Shown here: piece after piece, positions 51,732 through 62,268 of the stretch
How the letters are laid out: each line of letters begins with the position of its first letter
How positions within the stretch are numbered: position 1 is the stretch's first letter
DNA from: JADKIH01 sp031367345
Lineage (GTDB): Bacteria; Bacteroidota; Bacteroidia; AKYH767-A; 2013-40CM-41-45
Reading direction: 5' to 3'
NCBI GenBank assembly: GCA_031367345.1
Contig: JANLPR010000117.1
Coordinates: forward strand, 1-64,000
DNA length: 64,000 nucleotides
The notes under the pieces: model-generated
What the model was told of the DNA's origin: nothing
The model's database searches: none
Seen by the model: only the letters and a program-made list of their open reading frames with translations
Translations under genes and position numbers: made by a program

Positions 51732-54700
51732 ATGAAAAATAACTCTACAGAAAAAAAAAGTCGCGAGAAGGTGAAAGTTAACGTAATTAGAAAGATATCA
51801 TCTGCTGTAATTGCAGTTGAAGCAAGCGGAAGTTCAATAGCTGCAATAAATAATTTTTTCAAACAGCTACCTCATTTAGAGGACGCATGCATACTTATCA
51901 ATACTCAGTTGAATGAAAAAAGCAGGAAAGAGTTAATTGAGATCGTAAAAAAGACTACAGGAATAGAAGCAATAGGCAGTAGGTCAAGCAAAAAATATTT
52001 ATCAGGTTCTGTTTCGATACTTGCAGAAAGTGGGAGGTTGAAATTATCGGGGTCAAATTCAAAAGGTAGCAAAAAGCAACTTGTTAAAACGAATGAGGAG
52101 CTTGATTTTTTAAAGGATTGTCAAAGTAATTTTAAAAATTTTGTTGGGGTAATCTTGAAAGGAAATAAGGAGTTAGATGAAAAAAGCATTGCTCCATTTT
52201 TAAAAAGAGGATACAAGCTTATCATTCAAGATACGGTATATAAGAAAAGCATTCGTTCAAAACTAAACAAAGCTAATCAGCAAGAATTTATTTTACCCAT
52301 AAATAAAATGGGCATTCGAATAAATGAATATTTAGGTGTTGAGTTAAAGGCAAAGAAGGCGAATAAAAAAGTGATTGTCAAAAATCATGGACCATTGTAT
52401 GGTAATTATTCTGACATAATTGAGAACACCATCTTGCCATTTATTATCAGTAAGCCCAATGGTGTATTGCTTGAGGTAAACAAAGCCGCTTGCGAATTAT
52501 TCGGGTATTCAAAGGCGGAGCTTATCAAGAAAAAAAGAAATGAGATTATTTTAATGAATGAGGATTTAAAGTTAAAGATGAAGGAAAGGAGTGAAAGTGG
52601 TTTTGTTAAAGGGGAGTTGATAGGGATAAGAAAGAATGGCACTCAGTTTCTGTTGGAATTTACATCTAAATTTTTTAGTGGAAGCAATGGTGAAATAAAT
52701 GTATGTAATACTTTGAATGATATCTCAGAGCAAAGAAATTCTGAATTAAATAGAAGGTTGCTTATGAGTAATACGCAGGAATCTTTTATTCTTATAGATA
52801 GAGAATTAAAAATTATTGCATATAATTCCGTCGTTGAGAAACTTTATGAAAGTGTATTCGGATTATTTATGAAAATAGGCGCATCTATTCTGGAATATTC
52901 AATTCCCAATAGGCGGTCAGTTTTGTTGAAGAGTTGTTTAGAGAGTCTTAAGGGAAATAATAGGCAAACGGAATTTCAAATCGAGTATAAGAATGGAGAG
53001 AAGGGTTATTTTCAGATAAAGTTTAATCCGGCACGAAACGATAAAAATGAAATAATTGGTGTTGTTTTAACAGGGACAGATATTACTGAAATTCTTAAGG
53101 CAAAAGAAGTGCTACTAGCCAATGAACGAAGATTTAAAGCGATTGTAGAAAATGGAGGAGAGGCAATAATTATATTAGATAGAAAAGCGATTCCAATTTT
53201 TATTTCTCAAGGTGTGAATTTAACTTTTGGAAATGTATTACGTCCAATCTCAAATTGCAGTATTTATGAATTAATTTATGAAGAAGATTTAAAATTTGTC
53301 AAAGCAAAGTTCACTGAATCTTTGAGATCTCCATCAAAGCCAATTTATAATATCAGATATCGAATCATAAACAGTGCAAATAAATTGGTTTGGATAGAAA
53401 GTACATTTACAAATTTTTGTGATGACCCTGCTGTTGGAGGAGTAGTGAATAATTTTAAGGATGTATCTGAAGCAGTAGATTTAGAGAATAAAAGAAATGA
53501 ATTGGCAGAAGAATTAAAAAGAAGAAATATTTTTATTGAATCTGTTCTATACAATTTGCCTATTGGCATTGTTGTGAATAATCTGAAAAGTAAAGACGTT
53601 ACCTTTGTAAATGAAAGGTTTCGTGAAATGTTCAAATTGGATAGGGCTCAGCTGAGTAATGGAGAAATCGACAAAACAAAACAGTTGAACATTGTACAGG
53701 GCCCGGCAGAAATCTTAAGAAGAATAGATTCGGTAATTGATCTTGCAGGCGATGGAATTGTAAAATGGAATGAACTGGAAGTAGGAGCAGAAGAAGGAGG
53801 ACAGAAAATTGTAAATGTTAAATCAATGACTTTGCAAGAACAAGAATTAGTTATCTCCACTATAGTTGATGTTACAAAAGAATCGCAACAAGCGGCAGAA
53901 ATTTATTTGGCAAAAACAAATTATGAAACGCTAATTAATGGAACAAGTGATTTAATTTGGTCGATTGATTCATCAATGAGAATCATTACAGCTAACCGTG
54001 CGTATATTGATTCCATCTGTAATTTGGTTAATCGTGTACCTAATGAAGGCGACTCTGTGTTATTGCCTGAGTTTGGGGTTGAGCTTCTGGAGAAATGGAG
54101 AGGATATTATTCTCGAGCACTAAGTGGCGAGTCATATTCTATCAATGAACAATATTATGATCCAACATCTAAAAGAATGAGTTATGGGAAGATAGCTTTC
54201 AATCCTATCTTCAATTCTGATGGCACAATATTCGGAGTTGCTTGCTTTTCGAAGGATGTTACTGAAGATACTTTAAATTTAAAGGAACTAGAAAAGGTAA
54301 AGACGGATTTAGTTAACATTATGAATTCTTCCATTGATTTGATTTGTACAATTGATAGTGACATGAATTTTGTGAATGTAAGTGCCTCGATGGAAGCAAT
54401 GCTAGGATCAAGTATAGATATGTTAATTGGAAAAAATATTTTAAATTTTATACATGAGAATGATCATCTAAAAACGATTAAGGTTGCTGAGGAAATTGTC
54501 AAAAGTTTGGATATAACTAATTTTGAAAATTTAGTACTAAATAGTGAAGGAGTTGCTGTGCCTGTAGTTTGGTCAGCTAGGTTGGACTATGTTGATCACC
54601 TTGTATATTGTATAGGAAGAGATGTAAAGGAAGTTAAGTTAAAAGAGATTGCTTTGATTGAGTCTGAGAATAAATACAAAAAACTTTTTGAAAATAATCC

Positions 54701-56135
54701 TTGTCCAATGTTTATCTGGGATTTCGATACATTACAAATATTGGATACAAATGAAGAGGCGCTTCAGAAATATGGTTATACTAGACAGCAGTTTCTTTCA
54801 CTTTCAATACGAGAATTGCGTCCAAGAGAAGATGTTCTAATGATTGAAGCAATTACAAAATCAAAGGAGATTTATATTTCTACCAATAAGAAAGTTTGGC
54901 GGCATATTAAAAAGAATGGTGAAATAATGTTTCTGGATATTAGTTCACATTTAATTGAAGACAACGAACGGACTTATGCGCTAGCCCTTTTAAACGATGT
55001 TACTGAAAAAATAAAAACAGAGGTACAATTAAAATTGATGGAATCTGTAGTTGTAAATACATCTGATTCTGTTGTGATTACTGAAGCAGATCCGTTTGAT
55101 GAAAATGGACATAGAATTATATATGTAAATGAAGCCTTCACAAAAATGACCGGTTATAGTGACCAGGAAGTGATTGGAAAAACACCAAAATTATTACAAG
55201 GTGCAAAGTCTGATAAAGTTGCTTTATCGAAATTGAGTAAAGCATTGAAGAGATGGGAACGATGCGAAATTACATTGATCAATTATAAAAAAAATGGTGA
55301 TGAATTTTGGATTGAGTTATCTGTAAGTCCTGTTGCTGATGAAAAAGGGTGGTATACACACTGGATAGCCATTGAGCGAGATGTTACAGAACGGAAGATG
55401 GCTGAATTAAGATTAGAAAAATTGAATGAACAATTGCATAAGCATTCACATGAATTAGCTATCTCAAATCAAGAGTTGGAACAATTTGCTTACATAGCTT
55501 CTCATGATTTGCAAGAGCCGTTGAGGATGGTTAGTAGTTTTCTAACTCAACTGGAAAACAAGTACAAAGAATTGTTGGATGCTAAGGGAAGAAAATATAT
55601 TCATTTTGCAGTGGATGGCGCATCAAGGATGCGTCAAATTATTTTAGACCTACTTGAATATTCAAAAGTTGGAAGAGGGGTGGAAGAGCTGGAGATTGTA
55701 AATTTAAATCAAGTAATTGACGATGTGAAATTTCTTTTCAGAGAGCAAATTGAAGAAAAGAATGGACAGATTGATGTTGATAATTTGCCGGAGTTAACGA
55801 CTCGGCGTTCTGCTGTCCAGCAAATATTTCAAAATTTAATTGGTAATGCACTTAAATATAGCAAAGGTGATGTTGCTCCTCATGTTCATGTTTCAGTTAT
55901 TAGTTTACCAAACGTTTGGAGATTCAAAATTAGTGATAATGGCATCGGGATTAATAAGGAGTATTTTGAAAAAATATTCGTAATTTTTCAGCGGTTACAT
56001 AATAAGAATGAATATTCAGGAACAGGTGTTGGATTAGCTGTCGCGAAAAAAGTAGTTGAACAAATAGGGGGTTCTATTTGGATTGAATCTGAAGAGGGAG
56101 TAGGAAGTACGTTTTATTTTACCATTCCAAAATAA
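51732..56135 (+). CDS. hybrid sensor: decayed CheB-like domain, ~8 PAS domains, histidine kinase
   Basis: This 1467-residue protein has no transmembrane helix. Residues ~22-205 follow the CheB methylesterase fold (SAVIAVEASGSSIAAINNFF, FVGVILKGNKELDE, LIIQDTVY, FILPINKMGIRINEYL). The catalytic triad is lost: Ser32 stays in EASGSS, but the His and Asp positions are changed. About eight PAS domains follow (near 228, 345, 465, 600, 735, 860, 985 and 1105). HisKA is at about 1255-1325 (ASHDLQEPLR) and HATPase at 1360-1467 (DNGIGI, GTGVGLAVAKK). Related large proteins carry CheB-CheR-PAS-kinase; here CheR is absent. It heads a four-gene operon. Confidence 0.9.
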   Translation: MKNNSTEKKSREKVKVNVIRKISSAVIAVEASGSSIAAINNFFKQLPHLEDACILINTQLNEKSRKELIEIVKKTTGIEAIGSRSSKKYLSGSVSILAESGRLKLSGSNSKGSKKQLVKTNEELDFLKDCQSNFKNFVGVILKGNKELDEKSIAPFLKRGYKLIIQDTVYKKSIRSKLNKANQQEFILPINKMGIRINEYLGVELKAKKANKKVIVKNHGPLYGNYSDIIENTILPFIISKPNGVLLEVNKAACELFGYSKAELIKKKRNEIILMNEDLKLKMKERSESGFVKGELIGIRKNGTQFLLEFTSKFFSGSNGEINVCNTLNDISEQRNSELNRRLLMSNTQESFILIDRELKIIAYNSVVEKLYESVFGLFMKIGASILEYSIPNRRSVLLKSCLESLKGNNRQTEFQIEYKNGEKGYFQIKFNPARNDKNEIIGVVLTGTDITEILKAKEVLLANERRFKAIVENGGEAIIILDRKAIPIFISQGVNLTFGNVLRPISNCSIYELIYEEDLKFVKAKFTESLRSPSKPIYNIRYRIINSANKLVWIESTFTNFCDDPAVGGVVNNFKDVSEAVDLENKRNELAEELKRRNIFIESVLYNLPIGIVVNNLKSKDVTFVNERFREMFKLDRAQLSNGEIDKTKQLNIVQGPAEILRRIDSVIDLAGDGIVKWNELEVGAEEGGQKIVNVKSMTLQEQELVISTIVDVTKESQQAAEIYLAKTNYETLINGTSDLIWSIDSSMRIITANRAYIDSICNLVNRVPNEGDSVLLPEFGVELLEKWRGYYSRALSGESYSINEQYYDPTSKRMSYGKIAFNPIFNSDGTIFGVACFSKDVTEDTLNLKELEKVKTDLVNIMNSSIDLICTIDSDMNFVNVSASMEAMLGSSIDMLIGKNILNFIHENDHLKTIKVAEEIVKSLDITNFENLVLNSEGVAVPVVWSARLDYVDHLVYCIGRDVKEVKLKEIALIESENKYKKLFENNPCPMFIWDFDTLQILDTNEEALQKYGYTRQQFLSLSIRELRPREDVLMIEAITKSKEIYISTNKKVWRHIKKNGEIMFLDISSHLIEDNERTYALALLNDVTEKIKTEVQLKLMESVVVNTSDSVVITEADPFDENGHRIIYVNEAFTKMTGYSDQEVIGKTPKLLQGAKSDKVALSKLSKALKRWERCEITLINYKKNGDEFWIELSVSPVADEKGWYTHWIAIERDVTERKMAELRLEKLNEQLHKHSHELAISNQELEQFAYIASHDLQEPLRMVSSFLTQLENKYKELLDAKGRKYIHFAVDGASRMRQIILDLLEYSKVGRGVEELEIVNLNQVIDDVKFLFREQIEEKNGQIDVDNLPELTTRRSAVQQIFQNLIGNALKYSKGDVAPHVHVSVISLPNVWRFKISDNGIGINKEYFEKIFVIFQRLHNKNEYSGTGVGLAVAKKVVEQIGGSIWIESEEGVGSTFYFTIPK

Positions 56136-56139
56136 TATT

Positions 56140-57345
56140 ATGGAAGAAGCTTCATTACCAAACAACGAAAAAGAGAGATTGAAGAATCTTGAGAGTTATG
56201 AAATTTTAGATACGGTTCCCGAGCATGAATATGATTCTCTTCTTCGAATTGCAGGAATGATTACGGGGATGCCGATTGTCTTGATGTCACTCATTGATTC
56301 AAAGAGGCAATTTTTTAAATCGAAAATTGGGTTAGAAATAAGTGAAACACCTAAAGAATATTCTTTTTGTTCGCATGCATTAAACACTCCCAACGAAATG
56401 TTTATAGTTCCAGATTCGAGAATGGATTTAAGATTTCATGATAACCCATTAGTAACCGGAGAGCCACATGTAATTTTTTATGCAGGCATGCCTTTAGTTT
56501 CTTCAGAAGGTTACCCATTAGGGACGCTTTGTGTAATCGATAATAAGCCCAATGAATTGGATCAGGACAAAAAGGACGCGTTGGTCGCCTTGGCATCGCA
56601 AGTTGTTCGACTATTGGATTTAAGAAAGAAAAACAAATTACTAACAGAGGCACAAGTTGCAATAGCATTTCACGCACAACAAATGGAAGAGTTTGCATAT
56701 ATTGCTTCCCATGATTTCAAACAACCATTGAGGATGATCAACTCTTTTATGAATTTACTTGAAAAAAATTATGGTCATCAACTCGATTCAAAAGCATTAA
56801 AGTATATCAGATTTGCACAGGAAGGTTCATTTAAAATTAATAAGTTAGTCGATGAATTATTAAATTATGCGAACGTAGGAATCGGGTCAGAATTGAAGGG
56901 AAAAGTGAATATGAATGATCTGGTGAAGGAGATAATTGAGTTAAACGATCCTACTTTAATTGGTGAAAAAGGAGTAATTACTTTTACCGAATTACCAATT
57001 ATAGATTCATTCATAGTTCCACTGAAGATAGTTGTTCGAAATTTGATTTCAAATTCTATAAAATATTCAAATAAACAGAGGCAATTAAAAATATTGCTTC
57101 GTTCAAATGAAATGGAAAGTCATTGGCAATTTGAAGTTCAAGACAATGGTATCGGAATCCCTAAAAGCGAATTAATTTCAGTGTTTGATACTTTCAAAAG
57201 ACTAGGCAATGGAGATGAAATTGAAGGATCTGGATTTGGTTTGGCAATTTGTAAGCGTATAGTAAATAAACTTGGAGGAGAAATTTGGGTTGATTCCTTG
57301 GAAGGAAGTGGGAGTAGTTTTTATTTTACAATTCCAAAAAATTAA
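56140..57345 (+). CDS. GAF-domain histidine kinase
   Basis: In this 401-residue cytosolic kinase, a GAF domain is at about 18-165 (MITGMPIVLMSLIDSKRQFF, EYSFCSHAL, GMPLVSSEGYPLGTLCVID). HisKA carries the phospho-His in ASHDFKQPLR (about 190), and HATPase is at about 285-401 (DNGIGIPKSE, GSGFGLAICKRI). The kinase parts are close to those of the kinase upstream, so the two are likely paralogues. It starts 4 bp after the first gene and ends 5 bp before a response regulator. It has no sensor for an external signal other than GAF. Confidence 0.93.
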   Translation: MEEASLPNNEKERLKNLESYEILDTVPEHEYDSLLRIAGMITGMPIVLMSLIDSKRQFFKSKIGLEISETPKEYSFCSHALNTPNEMFIVPDSRMDLRFHDNPLVTGEPHVIFYAGMPLVSSEGYPLGTLCVIDNKPNELDQDKKDALVALASQVVRLLDLRKKNKLLTEAQVAIAFHAQQMEEFAYIASHDFKQPLRMINSFMNLLEKNYGHQLDSKALKYIRFAQEGSFKINKLVDELLNYANVGIGSELKGKVNMNDLVKEIIELNDPTLIGEKGVITFTELPIIDSFIVPLKIVVRNLISNSIKYSNKQRQLKILLRSNEMESHWQFEVQDNGIGIPKSELISVFDTFKRLGNGDEIEGSGFGLAICKRIVNKLGGEIWVDSLEGSGSSFYFTIPKN

Positions 57346-57350
57346 AAGAC

Positions 57351-57797
57351 ATGAATGAAGTTCACATTTTACTTGTCGAAGATAATGAAGGCGATATCTT
57401 CCTTACTACAGAAGCTTTAGAAGAAGGCAAGATTGTAAATAAGGTAAGTGTTGCCAGAGATGGAGAAGAAGCAATAGATTTCTTGCTGAAGAAAGTAAAG
57501 GTTGGTATTTCCGAATTACCCGATTTGATATTGCTCGATGTAAATCTCCCTAAAAGAAATGGACAAGAAGTATTACAATTTATAAAAACAAATCAAAACC
57601 TAAAACATATACCGGTAATTATTTTAACAACCTCTTCTTCGGAAAAAGATATTGTTCAGTCTTATACGAATCAAGCGAACTGTTTTATTACTAAGCCGGT
57701 TGAGGTAGATAATTTTCTTAAAGTAGTCAAGAGCATTGAGAATTTTTGGATTTCAATAGTTACGTTGCCAACAAATACAAATGGAAAAGCAGGATGA
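57351..57797 (+). CDS. single-domain response regulator
   Basis: This 148-residue REC protein has the acidic pair LLVEDNEGD, the phospho-Asp in ILLDVNLPKRNG, Thr in IILTTSSSEKD and Lys in FITKPVE. This is the Rcp1-like type that pairs with kinases of the phytochrome group. It has no output domain, so it works as a phosphate carrier or by protein contact. Its stop codon overlaps the start of the next gene (ATGA). Confidence 0.95.
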   Translation: MNEVHILLVEDNEGDIFLTTEALEEGKIVNKVSVARDGEEAIDFLLKKVKVGISELPDLILLDVNLPKRNGQEVLQFIKTNQNLKHIPVIILTTSSSEKDIVQSYTNQANCFITKPVEVDNFLKVVKSIENFWISIVTLPTNTNGKAG

Positions 57798-59230
57798 AAG
57801 ATAGTCGAAAGTATAAAATTCTAATTATCGAAGATAATCCGGGTGATCTTTTAATTGTAGAGGATTTTCTTCGAGAGAAAATGATTAATTTAGAAATCAT
57901 TCACTTTGATAATTTCAGGGAGGCTGAAAAAGATTTGAAGAAAGGTAATAAATATGATGTAATTCTTTTAGATCTTACATTGCCGGATTTAAGTGGTCAA
58001 AAGCTTATTACTTCAGTACTTGGAATTGCAAATGAGTGTCCTGTTGTAGTTTTGACAGGCTATCAAGATGTTGATTTTAGTAAATTATCAATATCACAAG
58101 GGGTTTCTGATTATTTATTGAAGGATGAATTGAATTCAGCGATTTTATTCAAGAGTATTATTTATTCCATAGAACGAAAAAAAACAATATCGCTTTTACA
58201 CGAATCAGAGAAAAGGTATAGTAATCTTTTTCATTTAAGTCCTCAACCAATGATGGTTTTTGATTTAAGCACTTTGAAGTTCATTCAGGTAAATCGTGCC
58301 ACTATTGCCTTGTATGGATTTTCTGAGGAAGAATTTTTGCAAATGACGATAGCTCAAATTCGACCTGAAAGTCAGATTGAATTTATGTTAGGTGTCATTG
58401 AAAATACAAAAAGGATTGATCAAACATTTAGTCATACCGATGGTGCAATTCACCGTAAAAAGTCTGGAGAGTTGATAAATGTTGAAATTTTTGGAACCCC
58501 ATTAAAAGTGGAAAATGAGCTATATAGATTAATCATTGTATATGATGTTACAGAAAAAAAATTATTTGAATTGAAATTGACAGAAGCAATTATTAAGACG
58601 CAAGAAGATGAACGATACGAAATTGGTGGAGAGCTGCATGATAATGTTTGCCAAATCCTTGCTACAAGTCAAATGAGCATGGGTATGATCAAGAAAGTGT
58701 TGGATCCGGATGCTTTGAAATGGTATGAGCAGAGTAAAGAATATATTAAATTAGCCTCTGAAGAAATTAGAAATTTATCGCATCGTTTAGCGCCAATTTT
58801 TATTGATCAAGGTACTCTTCAAGATTCCATTCATGTTTTAATTAATACTTTTAATGGCGATGAAAAGTATGTCATTAATGAAAAGTACGATACTTCTGTT
58901 AACAATTATTCTTTATCAAGGGAAACACAATTGAATTTATACAGAATAATTCAAGAGCAATTAAGAAATATACAGAAACATTCAAATGCAACAACTATAA
59001 ATTTATCAATATCCAAAAAGGAAGGAAGCTTGTTATTAACTATTAAGGATAACGGTTTGGGCTGTGATCCAGAGAATACTCGGGCGGGAATTGGAATTGC
59101 AAATATGAAACGTCGCGTAGAACTATTTGCCGGCGATTTTAAACTTTCAAGCATTCCGGGAGTAGGATGCGAATTAGAAATTAGTATTCCGGTGAAGCAT
59201 CTTGATAATTTCTTTCTTGACAAGAGTTAG
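57794..59230 (+). CDS. REC-PAS-histidine kinase (NarX-like HisKA_3)
   Basis: I chose the ATG at 57794, which overlaps the previous stop by 4 bp; the frame is open further upstream. In this 478-residue protein the REC domain is at about 8-125 (ILIIEDNPGD, ILLDLTLPDLSG, VVLTGYQDVDF, YLLKDEL). The PAS domain is at about 145-260 (LFHLSPQPMMVFDLSTLKFI). HisKA_3 has its His in GGELHDNVCQILATSQMSMG, and the HATPase of the NarX/LiaS type is at about 370-470 (ENTRAGIGIANMKRR). Phosphate reaches it through its own receiver. A DNA-binding output partner is not encoded nearby. Confidence 0.93.
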   Translation: MKDSRKYKILIIEDNPGDLLIVEDFLREKMINLEIIHFDNFREAEKDLKKGNKYDVILLDLTLPDLSGQKLITSVLGIANECPVVVLTGYQDVDFSKLSISQGVSDYLLKDELNSAILFKSIIYSIERKKTISLLHESEKRYSNLFHLSPQPMMVFDLSTLKFIQVNRATIALYGFSEEEFLQMTIAQIRPESQIEFMLGVIENTKRIDQTFSHTDGAIHRKKSGELINVEIFGTPLKVENELYRLIIVYDVTEKKLFELKLTEAIIKTQEDERYEIGGELHDNVCQILATSQMSMGMIKKVLDPDALKWYEQSKEYIKLASEEIRNLSHRLAPIFIDQGTLQDSIHVLINTFNGDEKYVINEKYDTSVNNYSLSRETQLNLYRIIQEQLRNIQKHSNATTINLSISKKEGSLLLTIKDNGLGCDPENTRAGIGIANMKRRVELFAGDFKLSSIPGVGCELEISIPVKHLDNFFLDKS

Positions 59231-59302
59231 ATTTGTAACTCAATTCATTTTTTATTGATGTAAAAATAAATTGTCGCAAAATTTTGAGAACGGATATAAC
59301 TA

Positions 59303-59333
59303 AAAACTCCATCAATTAGATTGATGGAGTTTT
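59303..59333. terminator. terminator of the signalling operon
   Basis: AAAACTCCATCAA and TTGATGGAGTTTT form a perfect 13-bp stem with a TTAGA loop and T-run. It lies 73 bp past the kinase stop and 47 bp before the end of the convergent TonB receptor gene, and may serve both. Confidence 0.88.
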
Positions 59334-59379
59334 AGATTGATAAAAAGAGATTGAAGTTTATTATTTCAAAACATTTTCG

Positions 59380-62157
59380 TTAAAAATTTAGCGCCAATCG
59401 AGCATACATTCTCATGCCATTTGCTCCCATTTGAACAGCATCCCATGGGCCCGCTGGTTCGTTATTATATGCCCAATATTTAGCAGTTGCAACTGCTCCT
59501 AAGTCAGGATGTACTCCAAATAAATTGTCTGTGCCGAGTACTAATTTAGCTGATTTGCAAAGTTTGTAGGTAAGATATAAGTCAGTCACAGCTTTTCCTC
59601 CATAAACATATTTGTCGGCCACATACACATTAGGATCTGCATCTGTTGGGACCTTAGGGTCTATACCTAAAGCATCTTCTCCGTAACCTAAAATAGTAAC
59701 ACTGCCAAAATAAGTTATACGTGTTCCAAAAGTAATTTTCTTAATTCCATATTCTAAATTCATACTAAACTTTGACGAAGGCGCAGAAGCCAATATAAAT
59801 GCTTGTTCACGATCACTAAGAAATGTTTTTCTATGTTGTTCTGTATCGTTTAATTTTTCAGGTACGTTAATGGCATCAATTGTCATTTTTTGTAAATTTC
59901 CTGACAGAGATGCTCGGAAGGAATGTTTTTCTGTTATTTTTTTATAGTCGAATACAATGTCGATTCCTTTATTGGTTGTGTTTACTGCATTCGCAAAGAA
60001 CTGCGCATACGCAGCATGATAATTATTTAGAGCAGCTAGAAATGCAGGGTCAAGAGTATTATCTGTTGCATCAAATTGGCCGGACAATACAACGCGGTCT
60101 TTCACTTCAACCATATAGCCATCCACTGTAATATTGAAATTTTTTATTGGAGTATATGAAAATCCTAAACCGGCATTAACAGACCGTTCTTGTTTTAGGT
60201 CAGGAATTCCGGCAGCCTTTGTAATTGGATTATAGTTCGGCGCAATTTTTACTTCAGCGACTAATCCACCTTGAACTGTCGTGAATGTTGAGCTGAAATT
60301 AATTTGTTGAAGAGATGGTGCTCTGAATCCTGTACTAATAGATCCTCTTAAGTTTAATTTATCTGTAATCTTATACCTCGAGCTCATTTTGTAGTTACTT
60401 GTAAAACCAAAATCGCTATAATTTTCAGCACGAACAGCGCCTGTTAACAACCATCTTTTAGTAATATCAAGTTCGGCATCTACATATGCTCCAATAGTAG
60501 ATCGATTTGCTGTTACAGCATCAGCCGGTTGATATCCCGGAAAACCCTGTGCTCCCGATGCTTTTATACCGGACGTATCGTAATTTTTATACGATGCCTC
60601 CTCTCCTGAATATAAATTGTAACGTTCTATTCTTGTTTCTGCTCCTGCGGCAAGATTAAGTCCTTGAGCAATATTTTTAAATGGTTTGGAGAAATTCAAA
60701 TTTGTAGTGTTTTGTAAAAATGAAAATCCACCATCGTCAAAATGTGTTTGGCTTGTTCCCAATGAAGCATTAAATGTTTTGTCTCCATAAAAATGAAAAT
60801 CGTTTTTACCTATGTTATTAGACAAATCCCATAGCCATCCTTTTCCTGCATTTCCATTGGCGCCAACAGCAACCGAAAAGTCGGTTACGTTAGTTTGAAT
60901 ATGCGGGTCGAAATAAACTTCACCATCAGGAGTTCTGTGCATAATGCCATCAACAAAAATTAAATTTCCACTTGCGTCTGTTGGAAAACGTTCTGGGCGA
61001 GCAGAGAAGTTTCTGCTGAAAGCAAAAGCATCGCTCTTGCTGTAATTATATCCTCCAAAAGAGTAAAGACGAGTTGAGCCATTACCAATTGGTGTTTCAA
61101 GATTATAGAAAGCCCCTATTGCTTTTACTGAACCGTCACCATTTGCACGACGGTAAATATTAATAGGCAAAGCGTCGGCATTTGTAAAAAGGTTGGACGT
61201 ATCTGAAATTTGTCTAAATGTTTTTTCTTGGTTCAAAGCACTCAAAGAGAAATTGACGAATCCGTCTTTTTTACCTAAAGGAATTCCATAATTCAGATTT
61301 AAAGTTCTAGTAAGTCCATCTAATTTATTTTCGTGTTGGTACTGTTGAAACTCAGGTTTGAATGCAGGATTGTATTTACTATCTGAATAGCCCCCAAAGC
61401 TGAGATCGCCACTAAATTCTTTAACATTTTTTTTAAGAATAATATTCATAACTCCGGCAATAGCATCTGAGCCATATTGAGCAGAAGCCCCATCACGAAG
61501 TATCTCAACTCTATCTATTGCCGAAATAGGAATTGCATTGAGGTCTGTTCCTGAATTTCCTCTTCCTCTTGTACCAAACACACTTACAAAAGCTGTTTGG
61601 TGTCTTCGTTTTCCATTAATTAATACCAATGTTTGATCCGGACCTAACCCTCTGAGTGTTGCTAAGTCTATATGATCAGCACCATCAGATCCACTTTGTT
61701 TATTCGAGTTGAGTGACGGAGCAGAATAATTCAGAAGTGAGGTGATATCGGTTCGGCCCGTTGGAATAGATACAGCTGAAACAGAAATGACGTCAACAGG
61801 TGCAGGAGTTTCTGTTTTTATTCTACCGGCTGTTCTTGTACCAACAACAACAATGTCGCCTAATTCGAGTGGTGCTGTTGAAAGGCCTATTTTAATTTCA
61901 GTGAGATTATTTATTCCAATTACCTTGTTGATGTAGCCAATCATTTGGATCATTAGGCTGTCTGTTCCATTCGCTTTTATGACAGCATTGCCGTCAGCAT
62001 CTGATGAAACACCATTTGTTGTACCCTTCACTACTATTGATGCGCCAGGCAAAGTTGCGCCCGACTGTTGGTCAGTAACATGAATTTTGATTTGAGATTG
62101 TGCATAGCCTATTGAAGCAATAATGCTATAAAGGAAAATGAGTGCTATTCTTTTCAT
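59380..62157 (-). CDS. TonB-dependent outer-membrane receptor
   Basis: This 925-residue protein has a signal peptide (cut at GYAQS). A carboxypeptidase-regulatory-like domain (about 22-100, KIHVTDQQSGATLPGASIVV) is followed by the plug (about 105-250, with DRVEILRDGASAQYGSDAIAG). The rest is a 22-strand barrel ending MYARLALNF, with a C-terminal Phe. It brings a nutrient across the outer membrane with energy from TonB. No SusD partner gene lies beside it, so the SusC/D type is unlikely. A terminator lies after its 3' end. Confidence 0.95.
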   Translation of the reverse strand: MKRIALIFLYSIIASIGYAQSQIKIHVTDQQSGATLPGASIVVKGTTNGVSSDADGNAVIKANGTDSLMIQMIGYINKVIGINNLTEIKIGLSTAPLELGDIVVVGTRTAGRIKTETPAPVDVISVSAVSIPTGRTDITSLLNYSAPSLNSNKQSGSDGADHIDLATLRGLGPDQTLVLINGKRRHQTAFVSVFGTRGRGNSGTDLNAIPISAIDRVEILRDGASAQYGSDAIAGVMNIILKKNVKEFSGDLSFGGYSDSKYNPAFKPEFQQYQHENKLDGLTRTLNLNYGIPLGKKDGFVNFSLSALNQEKTFRQISDTSNLFTNADALPINIYRRANGDGSVKAIGAFYNLETPIGNGSTRLYSFGGYNYSKSDAFAFSRNFSARPERFPTDASGNLIFVDGIMHRTPDGEVYFDPHIQTNVTDFSVAVGANGNAGKGWLWDLSNNIGKNDFHFYGDKTFNASLGTSQTHFDDGGFSFLQNTTNLNFSKPFKNIAQGLNLAAGAETRIERYNLYSGEEASYKNYDTSGIKASGAQGFPGYQPADAVTANRSTIGAYVDAELDITKRWLLTGAVRAENYSDFGFTSNYKMSSRYKITDKLNLRGSISTGFRAPSLQQINFSSTFTTVQGGLVAEVKIAPNYNPITKAAGIPDLKQERSVNAGLGFSYTPIKNFNITVDGYMVEVKDRVVLSGQFDATDNTLDPAFLAALNNYHAAYAQFFANAVNTTNKGIDIVFDYKKITEKHSFRASLSGNLQKMTIDAINVPEKLNDTEQHRKTFLSDREQAFILASAPSSKFSMNLEYGIKKITFGTRITYFGSVTILGYGEDALGIDPKVPTDADPNVYVADKYVYGGKAVTDLYLTYKLCKSAKLVLGTDNLFGVHPDLGAVATAKYWAYNNEPAGPWDAVQMGANGMRMYARLALNF

Positions 62158-62268
62158 TTGTCTGGTAGTTTATTGAGTAAATTTATTAAAATATTAATAT
62201 CATTACTAAAAAATGAAATATTTATTGAACGTCTTTAATAAAAGATTCTAATTCTAGGTTGTCAATAA

